This document shows, piece after piece, positions 34,300 through 48,671 of a stretch of 64,000 nt of DNA (positions are counted from its first letter, which is position 1; each line of letters opens with the position of its first letter). The stretch is from Haemophilus haemolyticus M19501 (GTDB taxonomy: Bacteria > Pseudomonadota > Gammaproteobacteria > Enterobacterales > Pasteurellaceae): contig NZ_AFQO01000008.1 of NCBI RefSeq assembly GCF_000222025.1, positions 62,001-126,000 on the forward strand, given 5' to 3'. The notes below the pieces were generated by a model that was given only the letters and a program-made list of their open reading frames with translations, ran no database searches and had not been told where the DNA came from. The translations under genes and the position numbers were made by a program.

Positions 34300-36687
34300 T
34301 TAATCCCTTAATTCAGCATTAAAGCGTTGTTTTACCTCCGCTAATACTGCTGAAATCACTGCATTAATTTCTTCATCTTCAAGTGTTTTTTCATTATCTT
34401 GGACGATCAAGCTAATCGCTAAACTCTTATAGCCTTCAGCGATGCCCACACCTTGATATACATCGAACAAGTTCACTTGCACCAATTTTTCGCCGCCTGC
34501 TTGTTTACATGCTGCGATCAATTCCCCTGCTGGTACGCTATCTGCTACGACTAAAGCTAAATCACGACGGTTTGCTGGGAATTTAGAAATTTCTTTTGCT
34601 TGCACCACATTACGTGCTGCAATTGCATTCCAAAGAATTTCAAATACAAAAGTTTTGCCATTTAAGCCAAGTTTTTGGTTAATGGATGGATGAATTGCAC
34701 CAATAAAACCAATTTCTTCGCCATCTAATTCAATAGCCGCTGATTGACCAGGATGTAATGCATCAAATTGTTTTGCAACAAAACGAACTCTATTCCCCCC
34801 CTCTGTTAAAGAAAGTACTGATTCTAAATCGCCTTTAAGATCAAAGAAATCTACAGATTCTGCTTTACCTGCCCAATGTTCAGATTTTGCCGTTCCAGTA
34901 ATCACCGCACTTAAAACAAATTCTTGACGCACGCCAAATTCAGTATTGGCATCTGGCACAAAGCGCAATCCAGTTTCAAATAAACGAACACGAGATTGTT
35001 GGCGATTTTGGTTATAAAGCACTGCACCTAATAAACCACTCATTAAAGACACACGCATTGCGGACATTTCCACAGAAATAGGATTTGGCAATACAAGTGC
35101 CTCTTGATGTGGATGTAATAAACTTTGAATTTTTGGATCCACAAAGCTATAAGTAATAGCTTCTTGATAATCAGCATCCACAAGTGCGGTCTTAATTCGA
35201 GCTAAATCTAAATCAGATTCTTTGTGCTCACGCATGCGGAGATGCGCTAATGGCGCATTGTTTGGAATGCTGTTATAACCATAAATACGCGCCACTTCCT
35301 CAATTAAATCTTCTTCGATTTCAATATCAAAACGCCAGCTTGCAGAAGTTACCGTCCAAATATCATTTGCATAAGTAACATCGAAACCAAGACGGTGGAA
35401 AATTTCTGTTACGCTTTCTGTTTCAATATGATGACCTAAAAGTGCATCTAATTTACTACGGCGAAGTTGAACTGTATTGACTTTAGGAAGATGAGTTTCA
35501 CTGCTTGCTTCACAAATCTCACCCGCTTCACCACCACAGATTTGAAGTAATAATGCGGTTGCTCGTTCCATTGCTTTACGCGCTAATTCAAAATCCACAC
35601 CACGCTCAAAACGGTGTGATGCATCAGTATGTAAACCATATTGTCTTGCACGCCCAGCAATCGCTAATGGAGAGAAAAATGCTGATTCTAAAATCACATC
35701 TTTCGTTTCACTATTCACGCCACTGGCTGCACCACCAAAGATTCCTGCCATTGCTAAAGGACCATTTTGGTCGGCAATTAATAAAGTATTTGATTGAAGT
35801 TTTGCGGTTGAGCCATCTAATAATACTAATTCTTCGCCCTCTTTTGCGAAGCGAACTTGAACAGGTTGTGCAACTTTAGCCGCATCAAACGCGTGCATTG
35901 GCTGACCAAGCTCAAGCAAAATATAGTTAGTAAAATCAACAATAGGATCAATAGAACGAATACCACAACGACGCAATTTTTCTTGTATCCACATTGGCGA
36001 TTCAGCCTTCACATTGACGTTTTTCACCACACGTAATAAATAAAGCGGGCACGCTTCTGGCGCTTGTAAATCAATTTGAACTTTATCTGAAATTGTTGTT
36101 GGCACCGCTTCAAAGTGCGGCTGATTTACTGGCTGTTTATTTACCACGCCAATTTCACGCGCAATACCCGCAATGCTCAAACAATCCGCACGGTTTGGCG
36201 TTAAGCTAATTTCGATGGCATTATCATTTAAACCTAAATATTCGCGTAAATCTGTACCTATTGGTGCATCAACTGGCAGCTCAATGATGCCGTCTGCTTC
36301 AACATCAATACCTAATTCAGAAAATGAACAAAGCATCCCCTCTGATGGCTGACCGCGTAATTTCGTTTTCTTAATTTTGAAATCGCCAGGTAATACCGCA
36401 CCTTCTGTTGCGCAAGCGACTTTTAAGCCTTGACGACAATTTGGTGCGCCACACACGATATCCAATAAACGATCACCGCCTACGTTCACTTTAGTTACAC
36501 GTAATTTATCCGCATCTGGATGCTGTGCACATTCCACTACTTCACCAACAACGACACCATTAAATGTACCCGCAACGGCTTCTACACCATCCACTTCTAA
36601 GCCAAGCATAGTAATTTGCTCGCATAATTGCTCGGTGGACACCGCAGGGTTCACCCATTCTCTTACCCACTGTTCACTAAATTTCAT
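34300..36687 (-). CDS. pheT: Phenylalanyl-tRNA synthetase beta subunit
   Basis: The 795-residue subunit has an N-terminal tRNA-binding EMAP-like domain ([22 protein letters not shown]), B3/B4 editing domains and a C-terminal ferredoxin-like anticodon-binding domain ([16 protein letters not shown]). Together with PheS it forms the alpha2-beta2 enzyme. Length and arrangement are standard. Confidence 0.98.
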   Translation of the reverse strand: MKFSEQWVREWVNPAVSTEQLCEQITMLGLEVDGVEAVAGTFNGVVVGEVVECAQHPDADKLRVTKVNVGGDRLLDIVCGAPNCRQGLKVACATEGAVLPGDFKIKKTKLRGQPSEGMLCSFSELGIDVEADGIIELPVDAPIGTDLREYLGLNDNAIEISLTPNRADCLSIAGIAREIGVVNKQPVNQPHFEAVPTTISDKVQIDLQAPEACPLYLLRVVKNVNVKAESPMWIQEKLRRCGIRSIDPIVDFTNYILLELGQPMHAFDAAKVAQPVQVRFAKEGEELVLLDGSTAKLQSNTLLIADQNGPLAMAGIFGGAASGVNSETKDVILESAFFSPLAIAGRARQYGLHTDASHRFERGVDFELARKAMERATALLLQICGGEAGEICEASSETHLPKVNTVQLRRSKLDALLGHHIETESVTEIFHRLGFDVTYANDIWTVTSASWRFDIEIEEDLIEEVARIYGYNSIPNNAPLAHLRMREHKESDLDLARIKTALVDADYQEAITYSFVDPKIQSLLHPHQEALVLPNPISVEMSAMRVSLMSGLLGAVLYNQNRQQSRVRLFETGLRFVPDANTEFGVRQEFVLSAVITGTAKSEHWAGKAESVDFFDLKGDLESVLSLTEGGNRVRFVAKQFDALHPGQSAAIELDGEEIGFIGAIHPSINQKLGLNGKTFVFEILWNAIAARNVVQAKEISKFPANRRDLALVVADSVPAGELIAACKQAGGEKLVQVNLFDVYQGVGIAEGYKSLAISLIVQDNEKTLEDEEINAVISAVLAEVKQRFNAELRD

Positions 36688-36720
36688 TTGTTGTTATCCT
36701 TTTAATCCAAATCCGAGAAA

Positions 36721-37836
<1,116 letters not shown>

Positions 37837-37854
37837 CTATTACATTTTTTCTTG

Positions 37855-38532
37855 TTACCAACAAAATCGTTCATTCACAAAATTTTCTGACCGCTCTTTT
37901 TGCCATTTTTCTTTATTGTTTGGATTAGCAAAAAAACGTGCTTGTTCCTGTAAACGCTGGACTAATTTTTCTTCTGCTTCTTTTAACGCTTTTCTACGAT
38001 CCGCAAATTTTGCGGGCAATGCTGGTAAGAAAATCACTTCATAAGGATGCGTAATTGTCCATTTCACCGCATTTTCGGCAGCACGACTTTGTTTATCAAA
38101 ATCACAAAACGCATAAGCATTAACAAACTGCCCTACTACGTGGCTAAACCCTGTATTATCTTGCACCGTTTGTTTTGGCAAATCCAACACATAAAATGCG
38201 GTGATCAAACGATTTTGTCCACGATAAAACCAAGTAACTGCTTCATCTCTTAAGTCAAAATCGTAAGCCCGAGCAGCTAACGTGAACATCGTCATTGGTG
38301 AAATACGAGCTGGATTTTCTTCTACAAATTTCACCGCACTTTTATAACCTTTTATCGTATTTTCACGTAGCATCGGATCAATTTCTTTATGTACAAATAC
38401 ATTTTCTGCTTTTCCATTTTCAGCAGAATAATAAGGTTTGATATAAACATCTACCGTTTTCACTGGTTCTTTGCGAATAGAACTACAAGCAGTAATAAAA
38501 AGTGCGGTTATAAAACACAGTATTTTTAACAT
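37855..38532 (-). CDS. Lipoprotein of unknown function
   Basis: The 225-residue product starts MLKILCFITALFITAC-SS, a clear lipobox, so it is membrane-anchored. The mature part is alpha-helical, with a charged coiled segment near the end (ADRRKALKEAEEKLVQRLQEQARFF), and no family motif I recognise. The ATG at 38532 is chosen over a longer frame because it opens the lipoprotein signal. It diverges from the ferredoxin gene. Confidence 0.75.
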   Translation of the reverse strand: MLKILCFITALFITACSSIRKEPVKTVDVYIKPYYSAENGKAENVFVHKEIDPMLRENTIKGYKSAVKFVEENPARISPMTMFTLAARAYDFDLRDEAVTWFYRGQNRLITAFYVLDLPKQTVQDNTGFSHVVGQFVNAYAFCDFDKQSRAAENAVKWTITHPYEVIFLPALPAKFADRRKALKEAEEKLVQRLQEQARFFANPNNKEKWQKERSENFVNERFCW

Positions 38533-38580
38533 ATGGATTTTCCTTATATAATGCCCAGCAAATTTCACTGCATTGTTATT

Positions 38581-40281
<1,701 letters not shown>

Positions 40282-40282
<1 letters not shown>

Positions 40283-40773
40283 CACAACATCCAATACTGA
40301 ATAGCAAATACGACAATCACGGCATAAATTGCCGCTAATACATCATCGACCATAATACCAAAACCACTTTCTAGTTTTTCGTCAAAATAAAGAATTGGGA
40401 ATGGTTTTAAAATATCGAAAAAGCGGAATAACACAAAAGCAGCCAAAATCCATTGCCAAGATAATGACGGGATCGCCGCTAATACAATAAATACGCCAAC
40501 AAATTCATCCCAAACGATAGAACCATGATCGTGCACGCCCATATCTGCTGTGGTTTTTTGACAAAGGTAGCAACCGAGTAGAAAACAAAGTGCGGTAAAA
40601 ATTAAAAAGATTTTTACGCCTAGTAAAGAAAGTAAAATCACGCCTAAAATTGTTCCAGCCAAACTCCCCCAAGTACCAGGAGCAGGATGAATTAAGCCCG
40701 AGCCAAAACCAACAGCAAGCAAATGAATAGGATTTAAAAGAGAGATTTTTTTAAGAGGATTATTTTCTGTCAT
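40282..40773 (-). CDS. pgpA: Phosphatidylglycerophosphatase A
   Basis: This 163-residue membrane phosphatase makes phosphatidylglycerol. Family motifs GSGLIHPAPGTWGSL, VWDEFVGV and the Asp-rich VDDVLAA are present. It overlaps thiL by 4 bases (ATGA), the conserved thiL-pgpA order. Confidence 0.93.
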
Positions 40774-41756
40774 TTTGATTCCTTAAAATGATCGAAACCA
40801 CTTGAAAACGTAATATCCACAGGTTTTCCATCCCGTAAAAAACGGGGAGAAAAGTCGCCGCACTTTTCAATGATTTTACCAATACAAGTGCAAGGTACGT
40901 TTAGTTTTTTCAAGCGTAATTCTAATTCATCTTTAGATTCGGGCGGTATGCTAAAACAAAGTTCATAATCTTCTCCACCACTTAAGGCAAATTGTTCCGC
41001 TTGAGTGCGATCATATTTATTTAAAATCGATGATGAAAGAGGTAATGCAATAAGTTCAACTTCAGCACTACATTGGCTTCGCTCAAGAATATGCCCTAAA
41101 TCAGAAATTAACCCATCGGAAAGATCAATGGCTGCGTGAGCAATATCAATTAACGCCCGCCCAAGTTCAATTCTAGGTGTGGGTCTAAGATGACGTTGTT
41201 GCAGAAAAACATCATCAGAATCAACCGCACTTTTACCTGATAAAATTTGTGTTAAACCTGCTGCGCTATCGCCTAAAGTGCCTGAAACATAAATTAAATC
41301 ACCAACTTGCGCTTTATGCCGACAAATCGCCTTACCTTTTTCGACAAAACCTTGTGCCGTAATCGTAATAGATAAGTTGCCTTTTGTGGTATCACCACCA
41401 ATTAATGTGACATTGTATCGCTTTAACGTGTGCAATAAACTTTGGCTAAATGTTGAAAGCCAATTTTCATCTACATTTGGCAAAGTTAATGCCAGTGAAA
41501 CCCATTTTGGCAATGCCCCCATTGCAGCAAGATCACTTAAATTTGTTGCAACCGCCTTATAAGCTAAATCTTCAGGTGAAATGGTTGGTAAAAAATGCGT
41601 ATTTTCTACCATTGTATCGGTCGTAATAGCAAGATGATAATTCTCTGGCACGGAAACCAACGCACAATCGTCGCCAATAGATAATTGAACGGAATCATCA
41701 ACTAATATTTGTTGCTGAAAATATCGTTTAATTAAATCAAATTCACCCATAGCCAT
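40770..41756 (-). CDS. thiL: Thiamine-monophosphate kinase
   Basis: This 328-residue kinase converts thiamine phosphate to the pyrophosphate cofactor. GDDCALVSVP, NLSDLAAMGA and GGDTTKG are the Mg-ATP binding motifs. MAMGEFDLIKRYF matches the MACGEF start of E. coli ThiL, so the first Met is kept. A likely attenuating terminator separates it from nusB. Confidence 0.95.
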   Translation of the reverse strand: MAMGEFDLIKRYFQQQILVDDSVQLSIGDDCALVSVPENYHLAITTDTMVENTHFLPTISPEDLAYKAVATNLSDLAAMGALPKWVSLALTLPNVDENWLSTFSQSLLHTLKRYNVTLIGGDTTKGNLSITITAQGFVEKGKAICRHKAQVGDLIYVSGTLGDSAAGLTQILSGKSAVDSDDVFLQQRHLRPTPRIELGRALIDIAHAAIDLSDGLISDLGHILERSQCSAEVELIALPLSSSILNKYDRTQAEQFALSGGEDYELCFSIPPESKDELELRLKKLNVPCTCIGKIIEKCGDFSPRFLRDGKPVDITFSSGFDHFKESK

Positions 41757-41778
41757 TTTTCACCTATCTTATAAAAGA

Positions 41779-41806
41779 AAAGGCACGCGTTAAAAACGCG
41801 CGCCAT
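41779..41806 (-). terminator. Terminator between nusB and thiL
   Basis: On the minus strand GGCGCGCGTT pairs with AACGCGTGCC (one G-U) and is followed by TTTTCTTTT. Confidence 0.75.
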
Positions 41807-41822
41807 TTTCAGTTTAAAAGGA

Positions 41823-42257
41823 TTATTTACGCCCTAATGCGGGTGCGATTTTATCAAGTACGCCATTGATATACTTATGGCTTTCATCTGCACCGAATAC
41901 TTTTGCTACTTCAATCGCTTCATTGATAACCACTTTATATGGCACATCTAATTCAAAGCGTAATTCATAAACGGCCAAACGCAAAATTGCAGTTTCAATA
42001 GGATCAAGCTCATCAAAAGCGCGGTCAATATAAGGCGAAATTGAAAAATCAACGGTTTCAATATTTTCTACTGTTTGACGAAATAATTTACGGAAGTAAG
42101 GTTTATCTACCCCATCCATATCTTGATCTAACACAAAGGCTAATTCAACTTGTTCTGCAGTATTGCCAGATACCGCCCAAGAATACAAGGCTTGAACAGT
42201 ACATTCACGCGCACGACGACGAGCAGAAGGCTTTTTCACTTGTTTTTGTTCAGTCAT
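41823..42257 (-). CDS. nusB: Transcription antitermination protein NusB
   Basis: The 144-residue all-helical protein has the basic N-terminus [18 protein letters not shown] and AEL-type core helices ending NGVLDKIAP. With NusE (S10) it binds boxA RNA for rRNA antitermination. It starts 3 bp after ribH. Confidence 0.96.
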   Translation of the reverse strand: MTEQKQVKKPSARRRARECTVQALYSWAVSGNTAEQVELAFVLDQDMDGVDKPYFRKLFRQTVENIETVDFSISPYIDRAFDELDPIETAILRLAVYELRFELDVPYKVVINEAIEVAKVFGADESHKYINGVLDKIAPALGRK

Positions 42258-42260
42258 GAT

Positions 42261-42734
42261 TTATGCCGCATCAATTTGTTGAATAAGATTAACCATTTCA
42301 AGTGCGGTTAAGGCTGCTTCTGCACCTTTATTACCTGCTTTAGTACCAGCACGTTCAATTGCTTGTTCAATATTTTCTGTGGTTAATACCCCAAAAGCGA
42401 CAGGGATTTCAGCATCCATTGCAACTTTTCCTAAACCACTGCTTGCTTCCCCTGCTACATATTCAAAGTGTGCAGTACCACCACGGATAACTGTACCTAA
42501 TGCAACAATCGCATCAAATTTTTTACTTTCAGCTAAACGACGAGCAACTAATGGCAACTCATACGCACCAGGAGCACGCACGATAGTGATATTTTCATCT
42601 TTCACTTGGCCGATACGTTTTAATGCATCAATTGCGCCTTCTAATAAACTTTCATTAATAAAACTGTTAAAACGAGCAATTGCTACTGCAACTTTTGCAT
42701 TAGGTGCTGCGACTGAGCCTTCTAAAACTTTCAT
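42261..42734 (-). CDS. ribH: 6,7-dimethyl-8-ribityllumazine synthase
   Basis: This 157-residue enzyme carries out the penultimate riboflavin step. [15 protein letters not shown], the GAYELPL loop and [14 protein letters not shown] with the catalytic His are visible. It forms 60-mer shells in related bacteria. It is the first gene of ribH-nusB. I saw no FMN riboswitch in the 226-bp divergent gap to asnS, which holds only AT-rich promoter-like DNA. Confidence 0.96.
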   Translation of the reverse strand: MKVLEGSVAAPNAKVAVAIARFNSFINESLLEGAIDALKRIGQVKDENITIVRAPGAYELPLVARRLAESKKFDAIVALGTVIRGGTAHFEYVAGEASSGLGKVAMDAEIPVAFGVLTTENIEQAIERAGTKAGNKGAEAALTALEMVNLIQQIDAA

Positions 42735-42961
42735 ATTTTTTCCTATATATTAGCCATAATGATTTTGGCCCGAGATTTTAGCATAAAATCGCGTATATTC
42801 AATATTAATAAGGCTTTACCCTATTTTATTTAGGACTCATTTTTAAGGCTATTTTATTGTTCATAACCCGCACCAACACTATATTTTTATGGAAAATTTC
42901 CTTCATTAAGGTAAACTATCGGCAATTTTATGTGAATTACATTCAGTTACAGAGGTTTAAT

Positions 42962-44365
42962 ATGTCTAAAGTGGCATCAATTGTTGATGTATTACAAGGG
43001 AAAGTGGCGATTGGTGAAATCGTCACAGTGCGTGGTTGGGTACGTACCCGTCGCGATTCTAAAGCAGGCTTATCTTTCTTAGCAGTTTATGACGGTTCTT
43101 GCTTTGCTCCAATTCAAGCGATTATTAATAACGATATTGAAAATTACGAAAGCGAAATTTTACGTTTAACAACGGGCTGTTCTGTGATTGTAACAGGTAA
43201 AGTCGTTGAATCACCTGCAGAAGGACAAGTAGTTGAATTACAAGCAGAAAAAGTGGAAGTGACAGGGTTTGTTGAAGATCCTGATACTTACCCAATGGCA
43301 GCAAAACGCCACTCTATCGAATATTTACGCGAGGTAGCTCACTTACGCCCTCGTACCAATATTATTGGTGCGGTCGCACGTGTTCGCCATTGCTTATCTC
43401 AAGCAATTCACCGTTTCTTCCATGAGCAAGGTTTCTACTGGGTGGCAACTCCATTAATTACTGCATCAGACACTGAAGGTGCAGGTGAAATGTTCCGTGT
43501 TTCTACACTTGATTTAGAAAATCTTCCACGTGGTGAAAATGGAAAAGTAGATTTCAGCCAAGATTTCTTCGGTAAAGAATCATTTTTAACGGTTTCAGGT
43601 CAGTTAAACGGCGAAACCTATGCTTGTGCATTAAGCAAAATTTATACTTTCGGTCCTACATTCCGTGCAGAAAACTCAAATACTACCCGTCACTTAGCTG
43701 AATTCTGGATGGTTGAACCTGAAGTTGCATTTGCAACTTTAGCGGATAACGCAAAACTTGCAGAAGATATGTTGAAATACGTATTCCGTGCAGTATTGGC
43801 TGAGCGTAAAGACGACTTACAATTCTTTGAAAAACATGTAGATAAAGATGTTATTACTCGTCTAGAAAACTTTGTAAACTCAGATTTTGCGCAAATTGAC
43901 TATACTGATGCCATTGATGTGTTATTAAAATCTGGTAAGAAATTTGAATTCCCTGTTTCTTGGGGTATCGATCTTTCTTCTGAACACGAACGTTTCTTAG
44001 CGGAAGAATATTTCAAATCACCAGTTGTGGTGAAAAACTATCCAAAAGACATTAAAGCATTCTATATGCGTTTAAATGATGATGGAAAAACTGTGGCAGC
44101 AATGGATGTGTTAGCACCTGGAATTGGTGAAATCATCGGTGGTTCACAACGTGAAGAACGTTTAGACGTGCTTGATAAACGCATGGAAGAAATGGGATTA
44201 AATCCTGAAGATTACTGGTGGTATCGTGATCTTCGCAAATACGGTAGCGTTCCACATTCTGGTTTTGGTCTTGGTTTTGAACGTTTAATTGTCTATGTAA
44301 CTGGCGTGCAAAATATTCGTGATGTAATTCCATTCCCACGCGCGCCAAGAAATGCGAATTTCTAA
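42962..44365 (+). CDS. asnS: Asparaginyl-tRNA synthetase
   Basis: This 467-residue class IIb synthetase has an N-terminal OB fold ([18 protein letters not shown]), motif 2 near [22 protein letters not shown] and motif 3 [15 protein letters not shown]. The start at 42962 ([13 protein letters not shown]) follows AGAGG and matches the family. A 35-residue upstream extension is rejected. Confidence 0.97.
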   Translation: MSKVASIVDVLQGKVAIGEIVTVRGWVRTRRDSKAGLSFLAVYDGSCFAPIQAIINNDIENYESEILRLTTGCSVIVTGKVVESPAEGQVVELQAEKVEVTGFVEDPDTYPMAAKRHSIEYLREVAHLRPRTNIIGAVARVRHCLSQAIHRFFHEQGFYWVATPLITASDTEGAGEMFRVSTLDLENLPRGENGKVDFSQDFFGKESFLTVSGQLNGETYACALSKIYTFGPTFRAENSNTTRHLAEFWMVEPEVAFATLADNAKLAEDMLKYVFRAVLAERKDDLQFFEKHVDKDVITRLENFVNSDFAQIDYTDAIDVLLKSGKKFEFPVSWGIDLSSEHERFLAEEYFKSPVVVKNYPKDIKAFYMRLNDDGKTVAAMDVLAPGIGEIIGGSQREERLDVLDKRMEEMGLNPEDYWWYRDLRKYGSVPHSGFGLGFERLIVYVTGVQNIRDVIPFPRAPRNANF

Positions 44366-44384
44366 TTCAATTTAACTTTAATAT

Positions 44385-44418
44385 TGACCGCACTTACGCC
44401 AAAGTGCGGTCAATTTTT
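44385..44418 (+). terminator. USS-dyad terminator after asnS
   Basis: ACCGCACTT (44387-44395) and AAGTGCGGT (44402-44410) form a stem followed by a run of T. Confidence 0.85.
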
Positions 44419-44440
44419 TCAGAATTTTAAGGAAAGTAAA

Positions 44441-45130
44441 ATGGATAAAATTAAACAACTCTTTGCCAACAATTACAGCTGGGCGCAAAGAATGAAAGAA
44501 GAAAACTCTACTTACTTCAAAGAGCTTGCGGATCATCAAACGCCACATTACCTTTGGATTGGTTGCTCTGATAGCCGTGTGCCTGCTGAAAAATTGACAA
44601 ATCTTGAACCAGGCGAGCTTTTTGTTCACCGTAATGTTGCTAACCAAGTAATTCACACAGATTTTAATTGCCTTTCTGTTGTGCAATATGCCGTCGATGT
44701 GCTTAAAATTGAACATATTATTATCTGTGGTCACACCAACTGCGGGGGAATTCACGCTGCTATGGCAGATAAAGATTTAGGGCTTATCAACAACTGGCTC
44801 CTTCATATTCGTGATATTTGGTTTAAACACGGACATCTTCTCGGTAAACTTTCTCCAGAAAAACGTGCCGATATGCTGACGAAAATTAACGTAGCGGAAC
44901 AAGTTTACAATCTTGGGCGCACATCAATTGTAAAAAGTGCTTGGGAACGCGGACAAAAACTCTCATTACACGGCTGGGTATATGATGTAAATGATGGATT
45001 TTTAGTGGATCAAGGCGTAATGGCAACCAGCAGAGAAACCCTTGAAATTTCCTATCGAAACGCTATTGCTCGTTTATCAATACTTGATGAAGAAAATATT
45101 TTGAAAAAAGATCATCTTGAAAATACATAA
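44441..45130 (+). CDS. can: Beta-class carbonic anhydrase
   Basis: This 229-residue enzyme interconverts CO2 and bicarbonate. Zinc ligands Cys42, His98 and Cys101, the capping Asp44-Arg46 pair, and Trp39 and Arg64 of the allosteric bicarbonate pocket sit exactly where the studied H. influenzae enzyme HICA has them. AAGGAAAG precedes the ATG. It needs no partner and ends at a terminator shared with uup. Confidence 0.97.
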   Translation: MDKIKQLFANNYSWAQRMKEENSTYFKELADHQTPHYLWIGCSDSRVPAEKLTNLEPGELFVHRNVANQVIHTDFNCLSVVQYAVDVLKIEHIIICGHTNCGGIHAAMADKDLGLINNWLLHIRDIWFKHGHLLGKLSPEKRADMLTKINVAEQVYNLGRTSIVKSAWERGQKLSLHGWVYDVNDGFLVDQGVMATSRETLEISYRNAIARLSILDEENILKKDHLENT

Positions 45131-45158
45131 AAAAACGCCCTTTCGGGCGTTATTTTTT
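45131..45158. terminator. Bidirectional terminator between can and uup
   Basis: AACGCCC / GGGCGTT with loop TTTC, an A run before and a T run after, between converging genes. Confidence 0.9.
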
Positions 45159-47100
45159 AAGCTTTACCGTCAGTCAAATTTTTCTTTTCTTCCAATTCTT
45201 CCCAGCGTAAAAATGCTGTTTCTAATTCGGCTTCAGTATCCGCCAATTCTTTTAATTTAGCATCGGTAATATCATGAGCCTGTTGGAAAAATGCTGGATC
45301 GGCTATTTCAGCTTGAAGTACGGTGATTTTAGTTTCCAACTTTTCCAATAGTTGTGGAAGTTGTTCTAGCTCTCGTTGTTCTTTATAAGAAAGTTTCACG
45401 GATTTCGGCTTAGAAGTGCGGTCATTTTTCACCGCACTTTCTTCTTTTAGTGGTTCAGATTTCTTCGCTTTAGCCTGTTCTTCCACTGCTTTGCTTGCCC
45501 AGAAATTGGCTTGTTGCTGTTTCGCATCAAAGAATCCTCCCACATACTTATTCAAAAGCCCTTCGCCTTCGAATAAATAACATTCTGTCGCAGTATTATC
45601 GATAAATTGACGGTCGTGGCTCACAATTAACAATGTGCCTTGATAATCAGTCAAAATTTCTTCTAAAAGCTCCAATGTTTCTACATCAAGGTCATTAGTT
45701 GGTTCGTCAAGAATCAATAAATTATTTGGTTTGAGTAATAATTTTGCGAGCAATAAACGATTTCGTTCTCCCCCCGATAAGGCTTTAACTGGGGTCATTG
45801 CACGTTTGGGTGGGAACAAGAAATCTTGCAAATACCCTAGTACATGGCGTTTTACACCATTGACTTCAATATCTTGTTTACCATCCGCCACATTATCCAT
45901 TACGGTTTTTTCAGGATCTAAATCAGCACGATATTGGTCAAAATAAGCAATATCTAATTTAGTACCACAACGAATTTTACCTGATGTTGGCTGAATTTCA
46001 CCCAACAATAATTTAATGAACGTGGTTTTCCCACAGCCATTTGGCCCAACAAGGGCAATTTTGTCTCCACGTAAAATGGTTGTTGAAAAATCTTTTAACA
46101 AAGTTTTTCCTGCGATTTCATAGCTCACATCTTCCATTTCAAAGACAATTTTACCTGAACGACTTGAGGTATCTAACTGTAATTTGGCTGTTCCCATTAC
46201 GTCACGGCGTTGGCGGCGTTCCTCACGCATCGCTTTTAATGCTCGCACTCGCCCTTCATTTCTTGTACGGCGCGCTTTGATACCTTGGCGAATCCACACT
46301 TCTTCCTGTGCAAGACGTTTATCAAATAATTCATTCTGCAAGGCTTCAACGCGTAGATTTTCTTCTTTCGTGGTTAAATATAAATCGTAATTTCCAGGAT
46401 AAGACACTAATTGACCGCGATCTAAATCCACAATGCGTGTTGCCATTTTTCGAATAAAAGAACGGTCATGGGAAATAAATACAATACTACCTTGGAAATC
46501 CAGTAAGAAATTTTCCAACCATTCAATAGCTTCCACATCCAAGTGGTTGGTTGGTTCATCAAGTAATAACACATCAGGATCGCACACTAATGCACGTGCT
46601 AATGCTGCTTTACGTAACCAACCGCCCGAAAGTGCGGATAATTTTGTGTTTGGATTTAAGCCTAGTTTTAACAACACTTCATTGATTTTATTTTCAAATC
46701 GCCAGCCATCAGCGTGTTCTAATTTAGCCTGAACTTGCTCTAATTGACTTAAAATTTGATCACTGTAATTTTCTTCCAATTGAACAGAAATATGATGATA
46801 TTCTTTCAATAAATCCGTTAAATGCCCTACGCCTTCCGCGACATAATCAAAAATATTGCCTTGCGCATTACGCGGTGGGTCTTGTTCTAAACGAGAAACC
46901 ACAAGATCTTTTTCGTATTGGATTTTGCCATCATCCATGAGCACATCGCCTGCGATAATTTTCAATAAAGTTGATTTACCTGCGCCGTTACGCCCAACTA
47001 AACAAACGCGTTCATTCGGTTCAATATGTAATTCTGCGTGATCTAACAAAGGTGCATCACTAAAGGAAAGGTATCCATTGGTTAAACTAATTAATGCCAC
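45157..47100 (-). CDS. uup: ABC-F ATPase Uup
   Basis: This 647-residue soluble protein has two ATPase domains (Walker A GRNGAGKST and GPNGCGKTT, signatures LSGGW and LSGGE), a basic inter-domain linker rich in Arg, and a C-terminal coiled coil (about 555-640) of the type that binds DNA or ribosomes. Uup affects transposon excision and ribosome function. The USS pair at 45414-45439 lies at the junction to the coiled coil. Confidence 0.93.
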   Translation of the reverse strand: MALISLTNGYLSFSDAPLLDHAELHIEPNERVCLVGRNGAGKSTLLKIIAGDVLMDDGKIQYEKDLVVSRLEQDPPRNAQGNIFDYVAEGVGHLTDLLKEYHHISVQLEENYSDQILSQLEQVQAKLEHADGWRFENKINEVLLKLGLNPNTKLSALSGGWLRKAALARALVCDPDVLLLDEPTNHLDVEAIEWLENFLLDFQGSIVFISHDRSFIRKMATRIVDLDRGQLVSYPGNYDLYLTTKEENLRVEALQNELFDKRLAQEEVWIRQGIKARRTRNEGRVRALKAMREERRQRRDVMGTAKLQLDTSSRSGKIVFEMEDVSYEIAGKTLLKDFSTTILRGDKIALVGPNGCGKTTFIKLLLGEIQPTSGKIRCGTKLDIAYFDQYRADLDPEKTVMDNVADGKQDIEVNGVKRHVLGYLQDFLFPPKRAMTPVKALSGGERNRLLLAKLLLKPNNLLILDEPTNDLDVETLELLEEILTDYQGTLLIVSHDRQFIDNTATECYLFEGEGLLNKYVGGFFDAKQQQANFWASKAVEEQAKAKKSEPLKEESAVKNDRTSKPKSVKLSYKEQRELEQLPQLLEKLETKITVLQAEIADPAFFQQAHDITDAKLKELADTEAELETAFLRWEELEEKKNLTDGKA

Positions 47101-47154
47101 AACTGCCCCATAAAAATTCAGTGAAAATTAACCGCACTATTCTATACGGTTTGC

Positions 47155-47187
47155 ATAAAAAATCCCATCAATTCGATGGGATTCTCT
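47155..47187 (-). terminator. Terminator of the dGTPase-like gene
   Basis: AATCCCATCGAA / TTGATGGGATT stem on the minus strand, followed by T residues. Confidence 0.8.
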
Positions 47188-47193
47188 CTTAAA

Positions 47194-48549
47194 TCAAAGT
47201 TGTTGATATACCCGCAATGCGTGTGCATCCGACATGCCTGCAATATAATCGCAAATAATCCGTTTCTTTCCTTCTTCTGGTGCATTACACCAACAATTTG
47301 CAGTATTTCGCGGTAATAAACGTTCTGGATCAGATTCAAAAATCTGGAACATTTCTGTCAACATTCTCTGCCCTTTATATTCGATTCGTTGGGTATCCAC
47401 ATTGCGAATAACATAATCCCAAACGAATTTTTTAAATACACCAAGTGCAGCAATCACTTCAGGTGGTAACTCCGCGTTATAACGCAACAAAGGTTCATCA
47501 AAATTTGCCGTTAATTTCCACCGCACATTGGTAATAAAAAAGTTCACCAATGCACCAATCGCTTGCTTGCGCTCAAAATGTTTATCAGAGAAAAGTCGTT
47601 GGCTAATTGAATCAATATTTTCATGCAACCAAGCTGAAGGAATTTGTTTCAATGCAGTATGTGCCGATTGCCATTGATGAGGATTGACAACACCAGTCAC
47701 AATCGCATCTTCTAAATCATGCACGCCATAGGCAATATCATCAGCCAATTCCATAATGCTGCAATCCAGAGATTTAAACCGAGTATGTAAAGATTCAGCT
47801 GAATTTTCCCGCACTTTTTTAAATTGACAGAATAAAGTGCGGTCATTTTCAGAAAGATTTTCCAGCAACCAATTAAACATTTTTAAATCATCGCGGAAAA
47901 TGCCTTTTCCTGGAATCCAATCGTGAATACGCACAAAACGAGGAGCAATATTGCGAGAAAAATTAAGTTCTGCATATTGAGGCGAAGCCACATCTAACAA
48001 CGCGGGATATTTCACTACCCCCAATAGCGTTCTACGCGTTAGATTCATCCCTGCATTTTCAGTATAAGGCTCAAGTTTTGTTAAAATTCTAAAGGTTTGT
48101 GCATTGCCTTCAAAACCGCCCTGCTCTGCCATCATATAGTTTAATGCCGTTTCGCCACCATGCCCAAAAGGCGGATGCCCAATATCATGAGCAAAGCACA
48201 AACTCTCAATAAGATCGTTACTCGGCAATAAAGGTTTTAATTGTTTTTGCAACTCGTTTTTATCAATATTTAATGTTTGCGAAAGGCTTTCAAAGGTTTC
48301 TAAAAATTTAAGCTGTGCAACGAGGCTGCTGCCAATCTGTGCGACTTCTAAAGAATGGGTTAAGCGAGTGCGATAAAAATCATTTTCGCCAATCGCGTGA
48401 ATTTGGGTTTTCGCCTGTAAGCAACGAAAAGCAGCAGAATGTAAAATTCGCCCACGATCCCGACGAAATGGTGGACGATTATCTTTTTCGCGTGGCGGAT
48501 CGGGAAGAAAACGTTCTGTCCAAGAAGAATCAATGATAAGTGGTTTCAT
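47194..48549 (-). CDS. dGTPase-like HD-domain triphosphohydrolase
   Basis: This 451-residue protein has the HD metal site spread over [26 protein letters not shown] and [17 protein letters not shown]. Length and pattern fit the dGTP triphosphohydrolase-like group that lowers dNTP pools or tunes replication fidelity. Some Dgt homologues restrict phage by depleting dGTP. The first 30 residues ([16 protein letters not shown]) are typical. It lies upstream of uup on the same strand. Confidence 0.9.
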   Translation of the reverse strand: MKPLIIDSSWTERFLPDPPREKDNRPPFRRDRGRILHSAAFRCLQAKTQIHAIGENDFYRTRLTHSLEVAQIGSSLVAQLKFLETFESLSQTLNIDKNELQKQLKPLLPSNDLIESLCFAHDIGHPPFGHGGETALNYMMAEQGGFEGNAQTFRILTKLEPYTENAGMNLTRRTLLGVVKYPALLDVASPQYAELNFSRNIAPRFVRIHDWIPGKGIFRDDLKMFNWLLENLSENDRTLFCQFKKVRENSAESLHTRFKSLDCSIMELADDIAYGVHDLEDAIVTGVVNPHQWQSAHTALKQIPSAWLHENIDSISQRLFSDKHFERKQAIGALVNFFITNVRWKLTANFDEPLLRYNAELPPEVIAALGVFKKFVWDYVIRNVDTQRIEYKGQRMLTEMFQIFESDPERLLPRNTANCWCNAPEEGKKRIICDYIAGMSDAHALRVYQQL

Positions 48550-48599
48550 ATCGCTTTATTTTATTGCGTTTTTCTGCATTATCTAATCATTTAGCACAA

Positions 48600-48658
48600 A
48601 AAACAACCGCACTTTATCTAGAACAAACAAAATCTAGAATGAATAAAGTGCGGTTGAA
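48600..48658 (-). terminator. USS-dyad terminator after lrgAB
   Basis: Inverted USS at 48605-48613 and 48645-48653 with an inner TCTAGA-N10-TCTAGA palindrome gives an extended hairpin. Confidence 0.7.
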
Positions 48659-48671
48659 TTTTTATTGATAT